A DNA stretch of 14,380 nucleotides from JAAZFE01 sp034005635 (GTDB lineage: Bacteria > Verrucomicrobiota > Kiritimatiellia > CAIQIC01 > Lenti-01), in assembly GCA_034005635.1 (NCBI GenBank), contig JAVEUJ010000055.1:1-14380 (forward strand), given 5' to 3'. Position 1 is the first letter of the stretch. Each line of letters begins with the position of its first letter. This document shows positions 7,033 through 14,311 of the stretch, piece by piece. A program made the position numbers and the translations under genes. A model generated the notes under the pieces. That model saw nothing but the letters and a program-made list of their open reading frames with translations, had not been told where the DNA came from and searched no databases.

Positions 7033-9582
7033 TCACGATGGGCCCTCGCCTGCCCGTCGCAGACTCCCGGTTTCCTTGAATTCCCGGAAGGCCTCCAGAC
7101 TATCGAAGGCATCTTTGCAATACCGCACCGGACCAGAATAAACGGTCTGGCAATCGTTGATGGTGAAATCCTCGGTCAGCGCGGCCCCTCCCAGCAGCAC
7201 GGGAATATCTAGGCCCGCGGCCGCCATCGCCCGCAGGTTGTCGCGCATCACCTGCACCGACTTCACCAACAACCCGCTCATGCCCAGCATGTCCGCATTG
7301 GACTCCTTCACGGCCTCCATCATCTTTTCCACGGACACCTTCACCCCCAAGTTCACCACCCGGTACCCATTATTCGAGAGGATGATATCCACCAGATTCT
7401 TACCGATGTCATGCACATCCCCCGCCACCGTGCCAATCACTAAGACACCCGACGCCCCCCCCTGCCCGGCCTTCAGGTGCGGCTTGATCTGGTCGACCGC
7501 CTTTTTCATCACCTCGGCCGACTTCAGCACGAAGGGCAACTGCAGAATCCCCTCGTTGAACAGTCGCCCGACTTCCTTCATGGCCGGGATCAAATGGCCG
7601 TTGAGAATATCCTCGGCGGGCATCTGAGCGAGCAGCGCCGGAATCGCGGTTTCCAGCAGCGCGGCTTTTCCCTTAATAAGGGCAGAGGCCACCTGTTGCG
7701 CCGGCGTCTGCGCCGCGGCGGCCGCCGCCGCTTCCGCCTCGGGCACCTCCGCCTCAAAATATTCGAGGTAAAGTTCCAAGGGATCCCCGTCGGATGCGTC
7801 ATTTTCCAGCAGCTTTTCAGCCAAGCGCACAGCCGCCGGTGCCAGATCCGTCAGCGGCACCAGTGTAGCGGTATTAATAATGCACGCATCCATCCCGGCC
7901 TTGATGCAGCGGTCTAAAAAGACGGTATTGAGCACCTTGCGCGCCGCCGGCTTGAGCCCAAACGAAATATTTGACAACCCCAGGATCGTGCGCACGCCCG
8001 GGAAGTCCTGTTTGATGCGCCGAATAGCCGTGAGGGTTTCCTGGGCGGCATCGCGCAGGGTTCCGTCGCCACTGCATACCGTGAAGGTCAGCGCATCGAT
8101 CAGCAGGTCGCTGCGCCGCAGCCCGCGCGCCTCGCAGAAGCCAATCAGACGCCCGGCGATCTCCACTTTGCGGTCGGCCGTCATCGCCATGCCGGTCTCG
8201 TCGATGGTCAGCGCTACCAACCCGGCCCCAAAACGCCGCGCCAGCTCAACCAACTGCTCCGCTTTTCCCTCGCCGGCTTCAAAATTGATTGAATTGACCA
8301 ACATGCGCCCGCCGTGGAGTTTCAGCGCGGCCTCGACCACATCGAGCTGGGTGCTGTCAATCATCAATGGCAGGCGGCATTCGCGCGCCGCTCGCGCCAC
8401 CAGCGCCATCATGTCGGCGCGCTCATCGCGGCCAGCATAGGCCACGCTCAAGTCCAGAATCTGGGCCACGCCCTCGTCCTGCTCCACCAGCAGATCAAAG
8501 GCCGTATCCAGGCGCTCGGCCAGCAGCGCGTCGCGAAACTTTTTCGACCCGGTGGCGTTGGCCCGTTCCCCCACATAGAGTGGAGGGGGTTCCTGCGTGA
8601 GGTCCACCGGCGTAAACAGACTGGTCACCTGCTCCGGCACGTCAACGGGACGCGGCGCAAGCACCGGGAGCGAGTCCAAGGCCTGGCGCAAATCGTGAAT
8701 ATGCGCCGGGGTGGTGCCGCAGCAGCCACCGATTACGTTCAAGCCGGTCGCCGCGACCACCGGCATAAAAGCCGCGGTATACGCCTGGGGCCCCAAGGGA
8801 TAATGCACCTGGCCATCCACCAGTGTCGGCAGCCCCGCATTGGGCATGCAGCCAAGGAATCCGCGCCACTGACGGGCCATGGCCTCCAAATGCCGTTGCA
8901 TCGCCTCGGGACCCGTTGCGCAGTTCATGCCCAGCACATCAATCGGATAGGGCTCAAGCGCGGCCATAACCGCCCAAATGGACGAGCCCACCAGCAGGGT
9001 GCCCGTCGTTTCGACCGTGACCGACACATAAATGGCCGTGGTGCGCCGCGCGCCCATCACCTGGTTCGCGGCCGCCACCGCCGCTTTGATTTGCAGCAGA
9101 TCCTGACAAGTTTCGATGATGATGCCATCGGCCCCACCCTCCAGCAAACCGCCCATTTGCTCCTGGTAGCCGCCGTACAGCTCATCAAACGACACCTGCC
9201 CCAGCGTCGCCAAGCGGGTGCCCGGCCCCACCGACCCCAGCACAAACCGTGGCTGGCCATCGGTGGCCTGCGCGGCATCGGCCGCCCCGCGCGCGATTTG
9301 TGCCGCCGCCCGTGAAATCTCTTTGGCGCGTGCCGCCAGATTGTACTCCGCCAGCGTCAGCGGCGCAGACCCAAAGCTGTTGGTTTCTACCGCATCGCTG
9401 CCCGCCGCAAAATAGGCGGCATGGATGTCGTGGATCAGCTCCGGTGCTGACAGATTCAGCCACTCGTTACAGCCCTCGTAATCCCCCCACGCCGCCGCCC
9501 CGGGAAGCCGGTCCTGGATTTGCGTGCCCATCGCCCCATCAATCAAAAGGCGCCGGGTCTTCAAAAAGTCACAAATGGTCAT
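7033..9582 (-). CDS. metH: Cobalamin-dependent methionine synthase, short form without reactivation domain
   Basis: 849 residues from ATG 9582. Domain order: homocysteine-binding barrel (about 1-305) with DGAMGT (15-20) and the zinc cysteines C221 (MNCATGP) and C287-C288 (GGCCGTTP); pterin-binding barrel (about 335-590) starting GERANATGSKK; B12 cap four-helix domain (about 625-710); and the cobalamin Rossmann domain with DVHDIGKN (722-729), where H724 is the lower cobalt ligand. It transfers the methyl group from methyltetrahydrofolate to homocysteine via methylcobalamin. E. coli MetH has 1227 residues; the missing roughly 330-residue C-terminal activation module is encoded by the next gene. 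An alanine-rich linker lies before the cap domain (about 615-630). Start: AAGGA is 9 bases from ATG 9582 but only 3 from the in-frame GTG 9588. I see no convincing cobalamin or SAM riboswitch upstream. Confidence 0.95.
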   Translation of the reverse strand: MTICDFLKTRRLLIDGAMGTQIQDRLPGAAAWGDYEGCNEWLNLSAPELIHDIHAAYFAAGSDAVETNSFGSAPLTLAEYNLAARAKEISRAAAQIARGAADAAQATDGQPRFVLGSVGPGTRLATLGQVSFDELYGGYQEQMGGLLEGGADGIIIETCQDLLQIKAAVAAANQVMGARRTTAIYVSVTVETTGTLLVGSSIWAVMAALEPYPIDVLGMNCATGPEAMQRHLEAMARQWRGFLGCMPNAGLPTLVDGQVHYPLGPQAYTAAFMPVVAATGLNVIGGCCGTTPAHIHDLRQALDSLPVLAPRPVDVPEQVTSLFTPVDLTQEPPPLYVGERANATGSKKFRDALLAERLDTAFDLLVEQDEGVAQILDLSVAYAGRDERADMMALVARAARECRLPLMIDSTQLDVVEAALKLHGGRMLVNSINFEAGEGKAEQLVELARRFGAGLVALTIDETGMAMTADRKVEIAGRLIGFCEARGLRRSDLLIDALTFTVCSGDGTLRDAAQETLTAIRRIKQDFPGVRTILGLSNISFGLKPAARKVLNTVFLDRCIKAGMDACIINTATLVPLTDLAPAAVRLAEKLLENDASDGDPLELYLEYFEAEVPEAEAAAAAAAQTPAQQVASALIKGKAALLETAIPALLAQMPAEDILNGHLIPAMKEVGRLFNEGILQLPFVLKSAEVMKKAVDQIKPHLKAGQGGASGVLVIGTVAGDVHDIGKNLVDIILSNNGYRVVNLGVKVSVEKMMEAVKESNADMLGMSGLLVKSVQVMRDNLRAMAAAGLDIPVLLGGAALTEDFTINDCQTVYSGPVRYCKDAFDSLEAFREFKETGSLRRAGEGPS

Positions 9583-9642
9583 GGGCACTGATCCTTCCGT
9601 AAATGCGGCCGATAGTCTAGCCCGGATTATTCACGCGTCACG

Positions 9643-9673
9643 TCTGACCCAGATGAAAGAAATCGGGGTCAGA
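9643..9673. repeat. Inverted repeat TCTGACCC / GGGTCAGA
   Basis: TCTGACCC (9643-9650) and its exact reverse complement GGGTCAGA (9666-9673) are separated by 15 bases, between the metH start and the transposase relic. No T-tract follows, so a terminator is unlikely. The same 8-mer TCTGACCC recurs at 12246-12253, and GGGGTCAG recurs at 11911, hinting at a dispersed repeat family. Confidence 0.5.
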
Positions 9674-9683
9674 AATCGGGGTC
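9658..9683. repeat. Perfect 13-bp tandem duplication at the transposase breakpoint
   Basis: AGAAATCGGGGTC occurs twice in a row (9658-9670 and 9671-9683). It forms the last four codons and stop of the truncated transposase frame, marking the junction where the IS4-type gene was cut. Confidence 0.8.
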
Positions 9684-10070
9684 GGAGTCCAAGGCATAGG
9701 CGACGCCTTGCAAATCGGCCCCAAAGGGCTCCCCCGAATAGAGCCGGGTCGCTTGGGCAATCAAGACCTGGGCGAAACCGCCGAAGATCCGCCAATCCCG
9801 CTTCTCGTTAGCCTCGGCCAAGGTGCTTCGGGGCACGGGGCGCCGGATGCCCGTGTGATAAAGTTTGGGGCCAACGGCCTTGAGGCACGCCTCGATGTCC
9901 CGCAGGCTTTCGCGATAGGTCAGCTGGGCGAAACCCATAATCTGAAACTGCGCATAGCAGCTCAATCGGCGGACGTGCTTGTCCCCGTCGTAGCGGGTAA
10001 CGCACTTGTCGAATTCGTACCGCGGAATGAAATCCATCAACTGGCTGAACACAGATCGTCCTTCTTGCAT
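9669..10070 (-). pseudogene. IS4-family transposase, N-terminal remnant
   Basis: About 133 residues resembling the N-terminus of IS4-type transposases with the DUF4372 domain: SVFSQLMDFIPRYEF, the strongly conserved FAQLTYRESLRDIEACL, a GIRRPVPRSTLAEANEKRDWRIF segment, and YALDS. In intact relatives YALDS is followed by TTIDLC and some 250 further residues; the Asp of ALDS is the first catalytic residue of the DDE triad. Here ALDS runs straight into DPDF and a stop made of the 13-bp tandem repeat, so the catalytic core is gone and the product cannot transpose. ATG 10070 has AGGAG 7 bases upstream; an in-frame ATG at 10076 is too close to that site. Confidence 0.85.
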
Positions 10071-10200
10071 GGTCATTCTCCTGCCGCCGGCGGGCGATCA
10101 GAACCGTGCAAAAGAACGCCTCACGTTGAAATGGGAAAAAGTTCAGAGGTGCATCCTGTATCGATATAACAGGGCTAATCTGTGTGTCCCCTGAAATTAA
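9669..10200 (-). mobile_element. Truncated IS4-type insertion sequence, approximate extent
   Basis: The breakpoint at 9669-9690 is sharp. The promoter-side end is estimated near 10190-10200, where a GTGTCCCCTGAAATT-type stretch could be the outer end. The matching opposite inverted repeat is lost with the deletion, so the outer boundary cannot be proven from this sequence. Confidence 0.4.
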
Positions 10201-10232
10201 ACCGGACAGCAGTGATCCTGCCTGATTAATCA

Positions 10233-10742
10233 TTAATTTAGGAAATAAGAGATCGCGTAGGCTACGACTAGGACGACAACATAACCCTGTTCTACCCGTC
10301 TTTGCTTCTCAGCATCTTCTCGTGCATGAGTAATATCGAGAACCGCTTGTCGCAGGAGAAACGTGTAGAGCACAAAATACAGAACCGGGATCACATGCAC
10401 GTAATACGGATAATCCCCAATCTCTTTGCCAAATAACGATAATATCCAGCCGATTTGCGTATAGATTCCAATTATGCCAAGGGCGGCATTGATGAACATC
10501 CATTTTACTTCATCACGTCCGAACATTTTTATGTAAAAGACGATATAGATCAGAATGGCAAAGCCGCCATGCACGTAGAGAAAGGCTACACTCGGAGCTG
10601 TGGCTGAATAGGCCATTAGAAATCCAGATGCCCCGAACATCAGCATGTGGATTATGAAGAGCGGATAGACGACGTACCACGGTATCTCATCGCCTTTCCG
10701 ACAGTTCCGGCCGTTAATTCTCATGCTCCCGTGAAGCTTCAT
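10233..10742 (-). CDS. Five-TM hypothetical membrane protein
   Basis: 169 residues starting at ATG 10742 (AAAGGA just upstream; an in-frame ATG at 10724 is an alternative). Five hydrophobic segments lie at about 22-45, 50-72, 80-103, 111-130 and 152-168. The cytoplasmic-type N-terminus includes RINGRNCRKGDEIPW, and a hydrophilic, charged stretch (HAREDAEKQRRVEQ, 139-152) precedes the last segment. Short charged motifs between segments (FGRDEVKWMF, FGKEIGDYPYYVHV, RQAVLDITHARED) look conserved-family-like rather than random. I do not recognise a named family and assign no function. It lies between the IS relic and two small genes in AT-richer DNA than its neighbours, so it may have been acquired horizontally. 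Confidence 0.75.
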   Translation of the reverse strand: MKLHGSMRINGRNCRKGDEIPWYVVYPLFIIHMLMFGASGFLMAYSATAPSVAFLYVHGGFAILIYIVFYIKMFGRDEVKWMFINAALGIIGIYTQIGWILSLFGKEIGDYPYYVHVIPVLYFVLYTFLLRQAVLDITHAREDAEKQRRVEQGYVVVLVVAYAISYFLN

Positions 10743-10815
10743 ACTATCCTTTTGAGCTTACCCGCAACGCTCTGGGAGCAGCATCTTGGCTACTTACGCA
10801 TCAACACAGTACATC

Positions 10816-11139
10816 TCAAACCTCTGCAGGCCGATTTAGATGTTCAACGGCCTGCTCCTCCGTCAATCGCGTCAAAAATTCTTCATCTTCGCTGACCGCC
10901 AAATACTCATAATCGCTTCTATAGAGGTAGTAGGTGCCACAGTTGCTGCACTGCCGGAGTTGCAGCTTGCGGCTGCTAGTGGGGTTGAAATCTCGCACCA
11001 CGTTGAGGTGTTCGGCAGCAGCCGGCAAATAGGTATTGTTGGTTCCAGAGTAGGTCTGGAATGCATATTCTTCGTCCAATAGGCTTGAGCACAATTCACA
11101 TGTTGTGTGGGGCGCAGCAGACTTGGCGCGGTGTGGCAT
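10816..11139 (-). CDS. Small hypothetical protein with two CxxC motifs
   Basis: 107 residues. Two CxxC pairs (CELC at 14-17 and CSNC at 64-67) separated by about 46 residues suggest one zinc site formed by two knuckles. The second is followed by an aromatic stretch GTYYLYRSDYEYL and an acidic helix (SEDEEFLTRLTEEQAVEHL). There is no signal peptide or membrane segment, so it is probably cytoplasmic. ATG 11139 has GGAG 7 bases upstream. It follows the next small gene by 31 bases on the same strand, so the two are probably co-transcribed. I cannot name the family. Confidence 0.7.
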   Translation of the reverse strand: MPHRAKSAAPHTTCELCSSLLDEEYAFQTYSGTNNTYLPAAAEHLNVVRDFNPTSSRKLQLRQCSNCGTYYLYRSDYEYLAVSEDEEFLTRLTEEQAVEHLNRPAEV

Positions 11140-11170
11140 CGGATATCTCCAGGCGATGAAAAACCATCAG

Positions 11171-11491
11171 CTATTTATTATCCTCGGTGTCAGGACCTTC
11201 CAGGGTGGCGTCCACGCCATGGCAAAGATCTACCCACCCAAATATCTGGATGCGCCGGGTGTCTAATTGCGACTGAATTTGTGGAAACAGCTCGGTAAGG
11301 AAAGCATGTTGCGTTATCAGACCCTGGATCGCCTCGCGGGAGTCGTTGCGCATCTGTTGAGCATCTTCGATATAACCATGATCCTCGGCATCGTTGGCGC
11401 TCCCAATGGTTTCAAGAAGACCTCGTAGAGCAATCAAAACAGCTCGCTGTTCATCACGATTATTTGTTGGTGTTGTGTCAGGCTCAGTCAT
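11171..11491 (-). CDS. Small acidic hypothetical protein
   Basis: About 106 residues, acidic, mostly helical (RDEQRAVLIALRGLLETIGSA, REAIQGLITQHAFLTELFPQIQSQL) with a short strand region (RIQIFGWVDL) and an acidic tail. It has no signal peptide, membrane segment or recognisable catalytic motif. Starts at GTG 11503 and ATG 11500 are also in frame; GGAG sits 2 bases before ATG 11500 and 11 bases before ATG 11491, so I prefer 11491 with reserve. It is the first gene of a probable pair with the CxxC protein 31 bases downstream. Function is unknown. Confidence 0.6.
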   Translation of the reverse strand: MTEPDTTPTNNRDEQRAVLIALRGLLETIGSANDAEDHGYIEDAQQMRNDSREAIQGLITQHAFLTELFPQIQSQLDTRRIQIFGWVDLCHGVDATLEGPDTEDNK

Positions 11492-11845
11492 GTCCAACAT
11501 CACTCCATATACTTTGTGTTAGCCCAGCAGCCTAATAAACCAAAATGATTTCTTATAAGCTAAACGGGCTGTTTCAAAGAATAGTGAAGACATGGTGGGA
11601 CGTCAATTTGGAAAAAATCAGCACTAAAATGAGGTGTTTTACAGCTTCCCCCTCCCCTAATTTCATTAAATTCCATCATTTCCCCTCCGTTTTGATCCCG
11701 TTTTCAAGATTTTCCCCATTTTTAGTGTTTTTCGCGACTTTCATAGTTTTCGGGTCGATGGTAGTGAATGGTCGGTGGTGGATGTTCGATCCCATTTGTA
11801 AAATTCAAGTAATTCTCAGTTTGGCTGCCCAACTGCTTGCCCCAA

Positions 11846-11875
11846 TATTCGTGTCTATCCGTGTCCATCCGTGGT
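11846..11875 (+). repeat. Three degenerate 10-bp units of the GTGTCYATCC type
   Basis: The units are TATTCGTGTC, TATCCGTGTC and CATCCGTGGT, back to back. This wording resembles a repeat that recurs between genes in many environmental genomes, including PVC bacteria; translated, it gives the spurious peptide IRVHPW. Its role is unknown. Confidence 0.6.
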
Positions 11876-12003
11876 AAAAATGGCTTTTCAGGATCGATAT
11901 AGACAGTGAAGGGGTCAGTTTCATGGATTAATGATTTCGCTATCTTTTTCCTATGGAGAGGGTTGCGAAGGCTGTTTTTGACGTTTTGGGGAAAAAAATG
12001 ATG

Positions 12004-12049
12004 AAAAATGCCTCAAAATCGCAATTTTGGCCCTGTTTTGGCCATTTTT
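12004..12049. repeat. Nested hairpin with A/T-rich stems
   Basis: An outer pair AAAAATG (12004-12010) and CATTTTT (12043-12049) encloses the perfect stem-loop CAAAAT-CGCA-ATTTTG (12014-12029). A further short stem TTTTC/GAAAA follows at 12054-12069. No gene covers this sequence, so it could be a structured RNA or the folded core of a mobile element. Confidence 0.45.
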
Positions 12050-12113
12050 GGGATTTTCGGGCCTGAAAATGCTGATTTTTCACGATTTCCGATCATTTTG
12101 AGCGAGAGAGGAT

Positions 12114-12133
12114 AAGGTGGCCGCTTCCACCTT
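12114..12133. repeat. GC-rich hairpin AAGGTGG / CCACCTT
   Basis: A 7-bp perfect stem with a 6-base loop, followed by a GC-rich stretch (12131-12180) with CGGCAAGGCTACGGCGG and GCCGCTGCGG wording. It stands out from the AT-rich surroundings and looks like an inserted dispersed intergenic repeat. Confidence 0.45.
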
Positions 12134-12354
12134 CGGCAAGGCTACGGCGGACAGGCTGCCTCGGGCCGCTGCGGGATGCGGCTCAAAAAGGTACCAGTTT
12201 CATAATTGAATATTTTTGCTATTTCCCTCTTCTGGAATGAAGGAGTCTGACCCGATGTCGCGGTGGTGTTCTTATCTCTTTGGGTTGCGGCAGGCGGGAA
12301 AAATGACCATTGGCCAATTTGGTCTTGAAGCGTAAGGTGGACGACGTATTTAGC

Positions 12355-13770
12355 ATGACTCTAGCCCCCCCCACCTCTAATCCGGCTCCCGCCACCGACA
12401 GCACCAGCCGGATCGGCACCGATCCGATCCTGCCGCTGCTGTTGCGGTTTTCGATTCCCTCCATCGTGGGCATGCTGGTCTATGCGTTCTACAACATCGT
12501 TGACCGCATGTTCATTGGCCACGGCATCGGTTCCCAGGGGCTCGCCGGGGTCACCCTGAGTTTTCCCCTGATGATGATCATGGTGTCCTTTTCCATCCTG
12601 ATCGGGGTCGGCGCCAACACGCTGTTTTCAATCCGCATGGGCGAAGGACGGCGGGAAGATGCCGAACGGATCCTGGGCAACGCCTTCGGGTTGCTGTTCT
12701 TCGTCCCGCTGGTGGCGTCGCTGGTCGCTCTGGCCGGACTGGACCCGCTCCTGCGGCTGGTGGGGGCCAGCGACGACCTACTGCCCTATGCCCGCACGTA
12801 TGCCCGCATTATTCTTGCCGGGTCCGCCCTGTCTACGACCGGCCACGGGCTGGCGCACTTCGCGCGCTCCGACGGCCATCCCATTGTCGCCATGGCCTCG
12901 ATGATCGTCGGGGCCCTCACCAATGTCGTACTCGATGCGCTGTTCATCTTCGGGTTTGGCTGGGGCATGGCCGGCGCCGCCTGGGCTACCGTTATTTCCC
13001 AGGGTATTTCCTTCGCCTGGTGCCTGGCCTACTTCCTCTCGCCAAGCGCAAATACCCGCCTCCAGCGCCGCCACTTGCGCCTGGACTTCCGGAACATCGT
13101 CTGGCCCATGCTCGGCATTGGGTTCGCACCTTTTTCCATGAATATGGCCAACAGTCTGCTTAACGTCGTGCTCAACCGCGGTCTGGGCCAGTACGGCGGC
13201 GATGACGCCATCGCCATCATGGGCATTCTTGCCGCCTTTATGAGCGTAATTTTCATGCCGGTTTTCGGTCTCACCCAAGGCGCCCAGCCACTGATTGGCT
13301 ACAACTTTGGGGCGCGTAAATTCGACCGCGTCTTGCATCTCTTCTGGAGCACCGCCATCGCCACCACTGCCGTGCTGATTCTAGGCTGGATGATCAGCCA
13401 GCTCTTCCCCACCCAAATTCTACGCCTGTTTCTGGCCGCCGACTCGGAGCTGGTGCCCCTCGGTGTGCACGCCCTGCGTATTTTCACGCTGGCCTTTCCC
13501 ATCATCGGCTTCCCCATCACGGGCGGCCACCTCTTTCAGGCCATTGGCAAACCGATACCCGCCGCCCTGCTGGCCCTCTCCCGTCAGGTCATCCTGTTTA
13601 TTCCTTTCATCCTGATCTTCCCAAAAATCTGGGGTCTCGAAGGCATCTTTTATGCCGCGCCAGCCTCCGATACTCTAACCTGCCTGATTGCGCTCTTCGT
13701 GGTGGGCCATCAGGTGCGTCTCCTCCGCCGCGCCATCTTTGTCCCCCCGCCCGCCCCCGCCACCTCATGA
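12355..13770 (+). CDS. MATE-family multidrug/toxin efflux transporter
   Basis: 471 residues from ATG 12355, with about 12 hydrophobic segments arranged as two related halves, the usual size for MATE proteins. Matching family features are DPILPLLLRFSIPSIVGMLV (23-42), YNIVDRMFIGHGIGSQGLAG (45-64), GANTLFSIRMGEG (86-98), HFARSDGHP (168-176), and, in the second half, GLTQGAQPLIGYNFGA (305-320). These resemble the MepA/NorM group, which exports cationic drugs and metabolites in exchange for H+ or Na+; the substrate cannot be read from sequence. The frame stays open to a TTG at 12310, but the extra residues look non-conserved; no strong ribosome site supports either start. The stop overlaps the next gene as ATGA, suggesting translational coupling. 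Confidence 0.93.
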   Translation: MTLAPPTSNPAPATDSTSRIGTDPILPLLLRFSIPSIVGMLVYAFYNIVDRMFIGHGIGSQGLAGVTLSFPLMMIMVSFSILIGVGANTLFSIRMGEGRREDAERILGNAFGLLFFVPLVASLVALAGLDPLLRLVGASDDLLPYARTYARIILAGSALSTTGHGLAHFARSDGHPIVAMASMIVGALTNVVLDALFIFGFGWGMAGAAWATVISQGISFAWCLAYFLSPSANTRLQRRHLRLDFRNIVWPMLGIGFAPFSMNMANSLLNVVLNRGLGQYGGDDAIAIMGILAAFMSVIFMPVFGLTQGAQPLIGYNFGARKFDRVLHLFWSTAIATTAVLILGWMISQLFPTQILRLFLAADSELVPLGVHALRIFTLAFPIIGFPITGGHLFQAIGKPIPAALLALSRQVILFIPFILIFPKIWGLEGIFYAAPASDTLTCLIALFVVGHQVRLLRRAIFVPPPAPATS

Positions 13771-14216
13771 AAATCTGTGAAACCTGCGGCGAACCCATCG
13801 CCCCCCACTCCACCGTCTGCCCGTTTTGCGAAACACCGCAGCGCCCCACCCCCGGTGCCCGTCCCGGCGGGCCCACCGTGCGCCACCTCGACCTCGAAGC
13901 CGGTCTGCCAACCGTTGCTGAAGCCCTGCGGCGGCTGCAGACTCAGCTCGACCGCGCCCGCGCCGATGGCGTCCGTGTTGTCCGCGTCGTTCATGGCTGG
14001 GGCTCCGCCACCGGTGGCGGAGGCAGAATCCGCGCGGCCACTCGGCGTTGGCTCCAGGAGGAGTGCGATGCCGGCCATCTACGCACCGTTTTCTTCGGCG
14101 ACCATTTCACCCACACCAGCCCCGAAGGTCGCGATTTCATTCGCCGCCATCCCGCCCTGCGCACCAGCGAACGCTCCGACCGTAACAACCCGGGCATCAG
14201 CTTTGTAGAACTCTAA
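13767..14216 (+). CDS. Zinc-ribbon plus Smr-domain protein
   Basis: 149 residues. The N-terminus has paired CxxC motifs (C4, C7, C18, C21) typical of a small zinc ribbon (ICETCGEPIAPHSTVCPFCE). After a Pro/Gly linker, residues 40-148 resemble the Smr (small MutS-related) domain: LDLEAGLPTVAEALRRL (41-57) matches the LDLHGLTVEEAL start, VRVVHGWGSATGGGGRIRAA (72-91) matches the HGKGTG loop, and a C-terminal basic helix and strand (GISFVEL) follow. Smr domains are nucleic-acid-binding endonuclease-like modules. Two signature positions are changed: the LDLH histidine is Glu and HGKG is HGWG, so nuclease activity is doubtful. It is coupled by a 4-base ATGA overlap to the MATE gene. Confidence 0.85.
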   Translation: MKICETCGEPIAPHSTVCPFCETPQRPTPGARPGGPTVRHLDLEAGLPTVAEALRRLQTQLDRARADGVRVVRVVHGWGSATGGGGRIRAATRRWLQEECDAGHLRTVFFGDHFTHTSPEGRDFIRRHPALRTSERSDRNNPGISFVEL

Positions 14217-14311
14217 CGTAATGCGTGAGTCACCCCGCCCGTCCCCCCCCCAGCGCAGCCCATCCATTTTTCAAGCTGGAAACAATGGCGAATTTCGCCC
14301 ATAAAGGCCCC

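Larger units (their letters stand above)
11911..12253. mobile_element. Possible MITE-like or RAYT-associated element
   Basis: The segment starts with GGGGTCAG (11911) and ends with the inverted TCTGACCC (12246-12253), giving about 7 bp of matching terminal inverted repeat over about 340 bp. Inside each end lies a related subterminal sequence beginning CAGTTTCAT (11916 and 12195), followed by similar AT-rich text containing GCTAT and ending TGGA, arranged as an imperfect direct repeat about 280 bp apart. The interior is hairpin-rich and non-coding. The same terminal word occurs beside the IS4 relic at 9643-9673. Confidence 0.35.
11504..12354. other. Non-coding, repeat-rich gap of about 850 bp
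   Basis: No credible gene is visible. The region separates minus-strand small genes from the plus-strand MATE gene, so divergent promoters should lie here, but I find no strong one. It contains pyrimidine- and T-rich runs (11640-11760), a triplicated 10-bp repeat (11846-11875), a MITE-like segment (11911-12253), nested A/T-stem hairpins (12004-12069) and a GC-rich hairpin segment (12114-12180). Confidence 0.6.

Noticed and set aside
7033..7112. Long overlap of the MetH activation gene with metH
   Set aside because: The frame is open there, but the residues do not resemble the family and ATG 6962 begins the credible protein.
8314..9315. Plus-strand open frame of 333 codons inside metH
   Set aside because: It is antisense to an unmistakable MetH; the His/Arg/Gln-rich product has no recognisable domain and arises from high GC content.
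9589..9660. Cobalamin or SAM riboswitch upstream of metH
   Set aside because: The leader is too short before the IS relic, and I see no B12-box or SAM-I-like conserved helices.
9808..10233. Minus-strand frame of 141 codons overlapping the transposase remnant
   Set aside because: It is another frame of the IS4 gene, whose own frame shows the conserved transposase motifs; it could be mistaken for a frameshift but shows no transposase-like segment of its own.
11545..11877. Plus-strand open frame of 110 codons ending in IRVHPW
   Set aside because: It runs through T-rich non-coding DNA and the 10-bp repeat; that ending is typical of spurious frames over this repeat.
12778..13338. Minus-strand open frame of 186 codons inside the MATE gene
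   Set aside because: It is a shadow of a clear membrane transporter gene, with no ribosome site or domain.
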